Shown: positions 1 through 5,000 of the stretch, in pieces | How the letters are laid out: each line of letters starts with the position of its first letter | How positions within the stretch are numbered: position 1 is the stretch's first letter | Assembly: GCA_019242065.1 (NCBI GenBank) | Contig: JAFAWJ010000991.1 | Span: forward strand, 1 to 5,902 | Length of the DNA stretch: 5,902 nucleotides | From: Chloroflexota bacterium | GTDB taxonomy: Bacteria; Chloroflexota; UBA6077; CF-72 | Reading direction: 5' to 3' | Notes under the pieces: model-generated | Database searches by the model: none | Told to the model about the DNA's origin: nothing | What the model saw: only the letters and a program-made list of their open reading frames with translations | Position numbers and translations under genes: made by a program

Positions 1-98
1 GCGGCGACCGTAACGTGCGTTTCAGGCTCGGCCTCCGTCTCCGGAATGGGGGTCATGGGCACGGCCTGCGCGCGGTAACGATCGTCGATCGAGCTCAT
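1..98 (-). CDS. 5' end of an unrecognised gene, cut by the left edge
   Basis: Reading the minus strand from an ATG at 98-96, the frame stays open to base 1, giving 32 codons. The peptide begins MSSIDDRYRAQAVPM and continues with a stretch rich in Pro, Glu and Thr (around residues 16-28). It has no signal peptide or membrane segment in the visible part. A TATACT -10-like element lies about 35 bases upstream (139-134), and an AGGA lies 15 bases before the ATG, which is a long spacing for a ribosome site. An in-frame TTG at 113-111 is an alternative start but sits directly against the AGGA. The gene is on the same strand as korAB, beyond the hairpin that follows korB, so it probably has its own promoter. 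The peptide is not recognised. It is too short to exclude a chance open frame in GC-rich DNA. Confidence 0.4.
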   Translation of the reverse strand, partial: MSSIDDRYRAQAVPMTPIPETEAEPETHVTVA

Positions 99-133
99 CT
101 GGGCAGAGTCCAATCCTGGACGGGGGCTACGCC

Positions 134-139
134 AGTATA
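134..139 (-). promoter_or_regulatory. -10-like element for the left-edge gene
   Basis: The minus strand reads TATACT, five of six matches to the bacterial -10 consensus, about 35 bases before the ATG at 98. No good -35 hexamer is found at 16-18 bases spacing, so this is a weak call resting on the -10 match and the position alone. Confidence 0.3.
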
Positions 140-201
140 CGTGACGCCCTGCGGCTTTCCCGTCTTAAGAGTGCTAACAAACGATCAACATAGCGCTACG
201 C

Positions 202-233
202 GAGCGGCGCGCTCGTGGCTGAGCGCGCCGCTC
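202..233 (-). terminator. 13-bp perfect hairpin after korB, terminator-like without a clear U tract
   Basis: GAGCGGCGCGCTC at 202-214 is exactly matched by its reverse complement at 221-233 around a 6-base loop. On the minus strand the stem starts seven bases after the korB stop codon, where a terminator or 3'-end stabilising hairpin is expected. The bases that follow (201 downward) are mixed, with only short T runs further on, so it does not fit the classical intrinsic-terminator pattern. It could be an I-shaped terminator lacking a U tract, or an mRNA-protecting 3' structure. Confidence 0.6.
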
Positions 234-240
234 CAGAGGC

Positions 241-1116
241 TTAGCTGTAGCGCGCGAGAATCGACTCGATCACCTGCGGCGCCTGGCTTTCGTCGCCACT
301 GTGGGCGGAGGCGATGTGGTCTTCGAAGGACGACTCGCCTTCGGCGCGATACAGCACGCCCAGGTACACCGGATCCGTCGACTGCGCCCGGGCCCAGGCC
401 TGCATGACGTCGCTGGCGTTGTGGTCCTTGGGCAGCTCCACCGCCTGGTCACGGTAGTACTTGAAGGTGTTGACCTTGTTGAAGGTCGGGCACGGGCTAT
501 AGGTGTCGATGATGGCGAAACCCTTGTGGTCGATACCCTGCACGATCAGGTCAGCCAGCTCCTTGGGCTTGCCCGAAAACGCGCGCGCCACGAAGGTCGC
601 GCCGCTGGCCATCGCCAGCTGCAGCGGGTTGACCGGGCGGTCCGGCGTGCCCTTGGGCGTGGTCTTGGTGACGAAGCCGACCATCGAGGTGGGCGAGGTC
701 TGGCCCTTGGTCAAGCCGTAGATGGCGTTGTCCATGATCACGTAGCACACGTCCAGGTTGCGGCGGGCCGCGTGGATGAAGTGGCCGCCGCCGATGGCAA
801 ACGCGTCGCCGTCGCCGCCCAGCGCCAGGACTTTCAGGTTCGGGTTGCCGACCTTGATGCCCGTGGCGATCGGCATGGTCCGACCGTGGACGGTGTGGAA
901 GCCGTAGGTGCTCGAGAAAAACGGCAGCCGCGAGGAGCAGCCGATGCCGCTGACCAGGACGACGTCCTGGGGCGCGTAACCCTTGGCTCGCAGCGAGTTG
1001 TACACGGCGTTCAGCACCCCGAAGTCGCCGCAACCAGGACACCAGGTCGGCTTGACGCCGCTCTTGTAGTCCTCAACCGTGTGTTCGACGTCAACCGTCA
1101 CTGTTTGATCAGGCAT
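241..1116 (-). CDS. korB: 2-oxoacid:ferredoxin oxidoreductase beta subunit (KorB type)
   Basis: This is the thiamine-diphosphate and iron-sulfur subunit that, with KorA, oxidatively decarboxylates a 2-oxoacid to its acyl-CoA and reduces ferredoxin in the cytoplasm. The product is 291 aa, close to two-subunit archaeal and bacterial enzymes. Four cysteines fit a single [4Fe-4S] cluster: C26 and C29 in WCPGCGDFG, C60 in GIGCSSR and C209 in SPCPTFN. The ThDP/Mg motif runs from GGDGD (100-104) to DNAIYG (129-134). YGLTKGQ (133-139) is typical of the 2-oxoglutarate/general 2-oxoacid class rather than the YMNTG of pyruvate enzymes. There is no ferredoxin-like domain. I chose the ATG at 1116-1114 because GAGGAGG (1132-1126) precedes it by nine bases; the longer frame starts at a TTG inside korA. 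The start overlaps the korA stop by 8 bases, implying translational coupling. 2-oxoglutarate is the inferred substrate. Confidence 0.93.
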   Translation of the reverse strand: MPDQTVTVDVEHTVEDYKSGVKPTWCPGCGDFGVLNAVYNSLRAKGYAPQDVVLVSGIGCSSRLPFFSSTYGFHTVHGRTMPIATGIKVGNPNLKVLALGGDGDAFAIGGGHFIHAARRNLDVCYVIMDNAIYGLTKGQTSPTSMVGFVTKTTPKGTPDRPVNPLQLAMASGATFVARAFSGKPKELADLIVQGIDHKGFAIIDTYSPCPTFNKVNTFKYYRDQAVELPKDHNASDVMQAWARAQSTDPVYLGVLYRAEGESSFEDHIASAHSGDESQAPQVIESILARYS

Positions 1117-2920
1117 GTACCGCGGCCTCCTCGCGCGCGACGACCGTTCCGTTCGAGGACGGCCCCTTGACAACCGACTCCACCACGCGTGTCACACTGA
1201 ACGGCTGGCCGCCATAGACATTGAGTCGGGTGAATTCCACGTTCTGATAGTGCGTCTTCAACAACTGGGCGAATTGGCCCGTGTAGTTGACTTCGGGCAC
1301 GATCACCTGGCGCTTGTTGCGCAAAAACGCATCGATCTGGCTCGTCGGCAGCGGCCACAACATGCGCGGCGCCATGGCGTGCGCCTTGATGCCCTGCGCG
1401 GCGAGACGATCGATGGCTTCCGCCACCACCCCGAACGTGCTGCCCCAGGTCAAAAATCCAATATCAGCCGACGGATCGCCGTACTCGTGCGCCGGCGGCG
1501 CCTTCGCGACGGCGCCCTTGAGCTTTGAAAAACGCTTTTCGGTCATCGCCGAGTGGTTGCGTGCATCGGAGCTGGTATTGGCGGCCTGGGTGTGCTCCAG
1601 GCCCGTGGCGACGTACGCGCCGCCAACCGTCCCCGGGATGGCCATCGGCGAGATGCCGTCCGCGGTGATCTGATAGCGCAAATACTGCTCGGGCCCGGAC
1701 GCCGCGTCGTAGCCGGGCTCCTTGCCGTCACCCGCATCGCGGTAGGCAAACGTGCGGCGATTGACGATGTTCACGCGCGACAGGTCGGGCCGCGGGATGC
1801 TCTCGGTCCGCACCGCAAGGACCGTGTCCTGAAGCACGACGACCGGCAACTGGAACTCTTCGGCCAGGTTGAAGGCGTCGATCGTCGTCCAGAAGCAGTC
1901 CATGACGCTCGTCGGCGCCAGCACCAGGCGCTGGATCGAGCCGTGGCCGCCGTACACGGCGATGTTCAGGTCGCCCTGCTCGTGGCGGGTCGGCATGCCG
2001 GTGGACGGGCCCGAGCGCTGGCAGTCGACCACAACCGCGGGAATCTCAGCCATGCTGGCCAGGCCGAGCATCTCGGTCATCAAGCTGATGCCTGGGCCAG
2101 AAGTGGCCGTCATCGCCTTCTGGCCGGCATACGAGGCGCCCAGGACCATGCCGATGGCGGCAATCTCGTCTTCTGCCTGGACCACCGCGCCGCCGAGCCT
2201 CGGGAGCTCGTCGGCCAGGAACTCCATGATGTCCGTAGCGGGCGTGATCGGGTAACCGGCATAGCGCCGGCAGCCGGCCACCAGCGCCCCCAGGGCGACC
2301 GCATGGTTGCCAGACAGGACGATGCGGCCTTCCAGCTTCGAAGCACGCACCTCGAGCGAGCCACGCTCGGTCACGTGCTCCTGGACGAACGCATGCCCCA
2401 GATCGACCGCCTTGAGGTTCTTGTTGAGGATGTCCTCGCCCTTCTTGGCCAGCTTGGATTCCTTCAGCAGGCGATGGACGTGCAGCGGCTCGAGGCCGAA
2501 AAGCCCGGCGACCACCCCGACGGCGACCATGTTCTTGGCCAGGGTCAGCTCGACCTGGTTCTTGGCGATGTCGGTCAGCGGCACCGCGTAGCCGCGGTAG
2601 CGCTGACTAGCGGGCGGATTGAGCTCGGCGGAGTCGTAGATCAGAATGCCGCCATCACGCAGCTGGTCGATCGAGTTGTCGAAAGCTTCCTGGTTGAAGG
2701 CGAGCAGGACGTCGACGAGGTCGCCGCGGGCGCGCAGGCGCTGTTCGCTGAGCCGGATCTGATAGAAGCTGTAGCCGCCTTTGATTTCGGCGGGTGGGAC
2801 GGAGTCGGTCAGGACGTAATAGCCGGCGCGGGCGGTGGCCTGAGTGACCATCTGACCGGTGATGAGGACGCCTTCACCGGCTTCTCCGGCGATGCGAATA
2901 ACGAGATCTTCGCGAGCCAC
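1109..2920 (-). CDS. korA: 2-oxoacid:ferredoxin oxidoreductase alpha subunit, fused gamma-alpha (KorA type)
   Basis: This is the large subunit of the KorAB complex, 603 aa from the chosen start, in the 600-650 aa range of fused KorA proteins such as that of Mycobacterium tuberculosis. The N-terminal gamma domain (about 1-185) has GEAGEGV (12-18) and PPAEIKGG (42-49). The alpha part follows with the substrate-loop motif YPITPATD (223-230), QAEDEIAAIGM (248-258), ATSGPG (272-277) and STGMPTRHEQGDL (306-318); the Thr/Arg of the last motif contact the 2-oxoacid in characterised relatives. The C-terminal domain ends near 580. A GTG start at 2920-2918 is chosen because a full AGGAGGTG Shine-Dalgarno (2938-2931) lies ten bases upstream and the conserved domain begins at once. 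An upstream TTG at 3010 would add 30 low-complexity residues with no ribosome site. It is the first gene of the korAB operon. The exact 2-oxoacid cannot be proved from sequence. Confidence 0.93.
   Translation of the reverse strand: MAREDLVIRIAGEAGEGVLITGQMVTQATARAGYYVLTDSVPPAEIKGGYSFYQIRLSEQRLRARGDLVDVLLAFNQEAFDNSIDQLRDGGILIYDSAELNPPASQRYRGYAVPLTDIAKNQVELTLAKNMVAVGVVAGLFGLEPLHVHRLLKESKLAKKGEDILNKNLKAVDLGHAFVQEHVTERGSLEVRASKLEGRIVLSGNHAVALGALVAGCRRYAGYPITPATDIMEFLADELPRLGGAVVQAEDEIAAIGMVLGASYAGQKAMTATSGPGISLMTEMLGLASMAEIPAVVVDCQRSGPSTGMPTRHEQGDLNIAVYGGHGSIQRLVLAPTSVMDCFWTTIDAFNLAEEFQLPVVVLQDTVLAVRTESIPRPDLSRVNIVNRRTFAYRDAGDGKEPGYDAASGPEQYLRYQITADGISPMAIPGTVGGAYVATGLEHTQAANTSSDARNHSAMTEKRFSKLKGAVAKAPPAHEYGDPSADIGFLTWGSTFGVVAEAIDRLAAQGIKAHAMAPRMLWPLPTSQIDAFLRNKRQVIVPEVNYTGQFAQLLKTHYQNVEFTRLNVYGGQPFSVTRVVESVVKGPSSNGTVVAREEAAVHA
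1126..1132 (-). promoter_or_regulatory. Shine-Dalgarno of korB
   Basis: The minus strand reads GAGGAGG nine bases before the ATG at 1116. It lies inside the last codons of korA, so korB has its own strong ribosome site as well as the 8-base overlap with korA. It decides the korB start. Confidence 0.8.
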
Positions 2921-2930
2921 GGTTGGGAGC

Positions 2931-2938
2931 CACCTCCT
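2931..2938 (-). promoter_or_regulatory. Near-perfect Shine-Dalgarno of korA, deciding a GTG start
   Basis: The minus strand reads AGGAGGTG, an eight-base complement to the usual 3' end of 16S rRNA, ten bases before GTG at 2920. No comparable site precedes the more upstream TTG start, so this fixes the korA start with good confidence. Confidence 0.85.
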
Positions 2939-3097
2939 GGAGTTGGCCTGGGCCGCGTCAGCAGCGCCAGATGCTCTGGAAGAAGACGGGTGCCGTGACT
3001 CGCCCACCAACGAGCGACGCTGCCGAGTGGGTCCTTGCTAGGTTGGAACTGAAACGGGTTTAGCTCCTAGTATCGCACGGCCGCGCGCTCCGCGGCG

Positions 3098-3115
3098 GTA
3101 TAAGCGCCACTATAC
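3098..3115. repeat. Inverted repeat GTATA-N8-TATAC over the -10 candidates
   Basis: Five-base arms (3098-3102 and 3111-3115) are perfectly inverted around eight bases, an 18-bp operator-like layout. Each arm overlaps one of the two candidate -10 hexamers of the korAB promoter region, so a bound dimer would block it. The arms are short and may be no more than the two -10-like sequences themselves. Confidence 0.3.
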
Positions 3116-3130
3116 GAGCCATAAATTTTC

Positions 3131-3655
3131 TCAATACCTAGAACTTCTGAGTCGAACTGCGTTCAGGATCGTCTCAGCTGACGCCAGTCGCAAATACCCA
3201 TCTGCGTCATTCACCGGCTCGATCACTTCCACGCCCCACTCGCGCAACGTCGCCACCGAGCGCGCCGCTTGCGGGTGGTGCCACAGCGGCGCGTTGACCG
3301 AGACCGCCACCAGCACCGGCGTGCCGCGCCCAATCGCCTCGGCGGCCACCGACAGCGCCAGGTTGTCGGCAATGCCGTGCGCCAGCTTGTTCAGCGAGTT
3401 GAAGCTGCACGGTGCCACCAGCAGCAGGCCCTCCGGTGGCCGCGGCAGAATCGCCGCGTCGAAGTACGACTCGACCAGCCGGTTGCCAGGCATGCTCGAC
3501 AGCTCGCGAGGCGCGATGACACGCGCCGCGTGCGGTGTGGCAATGGTGATGACCTCCTCGACCATGGTCAACAGCCCCGCGACCAGCTCGCCCGCGCGCG
3601 ACGCGGTCGTGGTGCCGGTCACGATCAGGTACCCCACCCGCGAAGCCTCAGCCAT
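3131..3655 (-). CDS. Small flavoprotein, UbiX/PPC-decarboxylase-like (HFCD) family
   Basis: The 174-aa product looks like a stand-alone flavoprotein-fold domain, the family of CoaC-type phosphopantothenoylcysteine decarboxylases, EpiD and UbiX/Pad1 prenyltransferases, which bind FMN. The first strand and phosphate loop are VGYLIVTGTTTASR (7-20). The best match to the family is APCSFNSLNKLAHGIADNL (81-99), like the 'APATANTLAKIANGIADNL' type motif, followed by VSVNAPLWHHP (118-128) in the place of PxMNxxMW. The active-site His of the decarboxylases, expected shortly before the APCS strand, is not visible (the stretch reads RLVESYFDAAILPRP, 59-73), so the reaction is unknown. The start is uncertain. 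ATG at 3655 begins right before the fold but has only a weak GGTGGG ribosome site. ATG at 3724 adds 23 residues and has GGAG seven bases upstream. The gene diverges from the M24 gene. Confidence 0.75.
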   Translation of the reverse strand: MAEASRVGYLIVTGTTTASRAGELVAGLLTMVEEVITIATPHAARVIAPRELSSMPGNRLVESYFDAAILPRPPEGLLLVAPCSFNSLNKLAHGIADNLALSVAAEAIGRGTPVLVAVSVNAPLWHHPQAARSVATLREWGVEVIEPVNDADGYLRLASAETILNAVRLRSSRY

Positions 3656-3722
3656 GCCTGCCCACCAGGGTAGGGCAGCGAAGTCGTGCAGCGGGCTACC
3701 CTGACCGCTGGGCTCGCCCGCC
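3656..3722. promoter_or_regulatory. Divergent intergenic region between the flavoprotein and M24 genes
   Basis: These 67 bases lie between the two opposed starts (if the flavoprotein begins at 3655). They contain an inverted pair CAGGGTAG / CTACCCTG (3666-3673 and 3696-3703) and no AT-rich -10 element on either strand. Promoters may therefore lie inside the neighbouring reading frames. If the flavoprotein starts at 3724 instead, this stretch is coding and the two starts share the CATG at 3722-3725. Confidence 0.35.
3666..3703. repeat. 8-bp inverted repeat with arms 30 bases apart
   Basis: CAGGGTAG at 3666-3673 is exactly inverted as CTACCCTG at 3696-3703, with 22 bases between. The arm centres are 30 bases apart, about three helical turns, so both face the same side of the DNA, which would suit a dimeric regulator shared by the two divergent genes. 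The loop is too long and the stem too short for a strong hairpin. Confidence 0.4.
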
Positions 3723-4997
3723 ATGCTCCCACTCCGCTTCAAGCGCACGCCGCTGCCCGCACGCTTGTGCAACGCCGAGCGACTTTTCGACACGTTAGAG
3801 CAGCGCGGGCTCGACGGGCTCGTCGCGTACCTCCGCCCTGACGTGCTGTATCTGAGCGGCTTCGCGCCGCCGTCGAATCAGTCGGTCCAGGAGACCAACG
3901 GTTACGCGGCGGTCGTGATCTCGCGGCATCTGCCCGACCACCCGGTCATCGTCGTGGCCGAATTCGACCTCGCGTACTTTCTGACTCAGCCGTCATGGAT
4001 CCAGGACGTCCGCCCGTACGCCACGCTCCTGCAACCCTTCGACGTGCCGCTCGGCGACGCGCCAGTGGACCGGTTCATCCCACTTGCCCAGCGCTCGACC
4101 GACTGGGCCCAGCATGCGCGCGAGACCTACGTCGCCAACCTGGTCGACGGTGTCCGCGGCGCCATCCATGACCTCGGACTGACCGACGCCACGGTTGGCT
4201 TCGACGATCTGCGCCTGGCCGCCTCCCTCCACTCCGACGGCATCACGGTGAGGGACGCGTACGGCACCCTGAAGTACGTTCGCCAGGTCAAGACCGACGC
4301 CGAGCTCGAGCTGCTGCGCACCGCCACCCGGCTCAATCAGCAGGCCATCCAGGACACCATTGCCACCTGGTCCCGCGGCACGACCTGGCAGGAGCTCGTA
4401 CACACCTACCACGTGACGGCCACGTCGCTGGGCGGCTTCGTCCGCGACCCGGGCGCGGTCGTCATCGCCAACGCGCCCGGCGCCGATCCCGCCCTGTACA
4501 TGACCTCTGGCCTGGAGGACTTCGTGGTCGAGCCCGGCATGCACATCACCTGGGACTGTCACGGCACCTGGGCACACTACTGTTGGGACGGCGGCAAGAC
4601 ATGGGTCGTCGACGACGATCCGGTCGGCGACGCGAGGACCATCGCCGAGGGCACCGCCGTCGGCATGGGCGCCCTGCAAGCGGCGATGCGGCCTGGCACG
4701 CGGCTCAGCCAGCTACAGGCCGTCACGCGTCAGGCGCTGCGGCGCGGTGGCGTACAGTCCGCCAACGCCGACGACGCGTTCATCTTCTTTCACGGACTCG
4801 GTCTGGAGCACATCGATATGGAAATCACCGAAAGTCGTCAGGACTGGGCGCTGGAGGAGGGCATGGTCGTTTCGGCGCACCTGCTCGTCCCCGGCGACGA
4901 ACGCCATCGAAGCTGGCTGGAAGAGATCTTCCTGGTGACCCGCGACGGCGGCGAGCCGTTTTTCACCTGGGGCCACGGCCCCCTCATGAGCAACTGA
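3723..4997 (+). CDS. M24/creatinase-fold protein, Xaa-Pro-peptidase-like with altered metal site
   Basis: The product is 424 aa with the two-part layout of the M24B group. An N-terminal creatinase-type domain (about 10-180) has the typical RGLDGLVAYLRPDVLYLSGF block (28-47); a C-terminal pita-bread domain follows (about 190-415). Metal ligands expected as Asp-Asp-His-Glu-Glu appear as D278 (TWDCHG), D289 (CWDGGKTWV), H357 (FFHGLGLEH) and E400 (WLEEIFLVT), but the first Glu position is H386 (GMVVSAHLLVPG). The His usually found upstream in a 'pHY' motif is replaced in ADPALYM (254-260). Such changes are known in M24 members that are not peptidases (creatinase, DddP and ectoine-hydrolase types), so a small-molecule hydrolase or lyase is as likely as a peptidase. 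The ATG at 3723 is the first possible start after an in-frame stop at 3702; no Shine-Dalgarno precedes it. The LLM gene follows after 3 bases. No signal peptide is seen, so it is probably cytoplasmic. Confidence 0.85.
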   Translation: MLPLRFKRTPLPARLCNAERLFDTLEQRGLDGLVAYLRPDVLYLSGFAPPSNQSVQETNGYAAVVISRHLPDHPVIVVAEFDLAYFLTQPSWIQDVRPYATLLQPFDVPLGDAPVDRFIPLAQRSTDWAQHARETYVANLVDGVRGAIHDLGLTDATVGFDDLRLAASLHSDGITVRDAYGTLKYVRQVKTDAELELLRTATRLNQQAIQDTIATWSRGTTWQELVHTYHVTATSLGGFVRDPGAVVIANAPGADPALYMTSGLEDFVVEPGMHITWDCHGTWAHYCWDGGKTWVVDDDPVGDARTIAEGTAVGMGALQAAMRPGTRLSQLQAVTRQALRRGGVQSANADDAFIFFHGLGLEHIDMEITESRQDWALEEGMVVSAHLLVPGDERHRSWLEEIFLVTRDGGEPFFTWGHGPLMSN

Positions 4998-5000
4998 CCG

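Larger units (their letters stand above)
2921..3130 (-). promoter_or_regulatory. korAB upstream region: AT-rich promoter candidate and long leader
   Basis: This gap separates the flavoprotein stop from the korA start, both on the minus strand. Bases 3098-3130 are clearly AT-richer than the surroundings. Minus-strand -10 candidates are TATAGT (3114-3109, five of six matches) and TATACC (3102-3097). The only TTGACA-like hexamer, TTGAGA, sits just 14 bases before TATAGT, so no -35 is convincing. A start near 3100 would give a leader of about 180 bases. The leader contains a 6-bp GC hairpin (3080-3096), but no riboswitch class is recognised and no T run follows. The stretch between about 2939 and 3010 is open in the korA frame but is judged untranslated. 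korA could also be read through from the flavoprotein gene. Confidence 0.4.

Noticed and set aside
15..407. Plus-strand open frame of 130 codons at the left edge
   Set aside because: It is Arg-rich with no family resemblance and runs into the antisense of korB and through the hairpin at 202-233; it is a GC-rich chance frame.
301..1170. Plus-strand open frame (289 codons) opposite korB
   Set aside because: It is an antisense shadow of korB with low-complexity composition and no recognisable motif.
1553..2998. Long plus-strand open frame (481 codons) opposite korA
   Set aside because: It lies fully antisense to a well-supported gene with clear motifs, and its product (many Arg, His, Asp and Val, no domain) is what codon bias on the other strand produces.
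2921..3010. N-terminal extension of KorA from a TTG start
   Set aside because: No ribosome site precedes it, the added 30 residues are low complexity, and the perfect AGGAGGTG inside it points to the GTG at 2920.
3052..3061. AAACGGGTTT palindrome in the korA leader
   Set aside because: The arms are only four bases and do not extend; too short to support an operator call.
3080..3096. 6-bp GC hairpin as a terminator for the flavoprotein gene
   Set aside because: The stem is short, lies 35 bases past the stop, has no following T run on the minus strand and sits downstream of promoter-like elements.
3993..4679. Minus-strand open frame (228 codons) opposite the M24 gene
   Set aside because: It is antisense to a conserved gene, rich in Gly, Val and Asp with no family features; it is a shadow.
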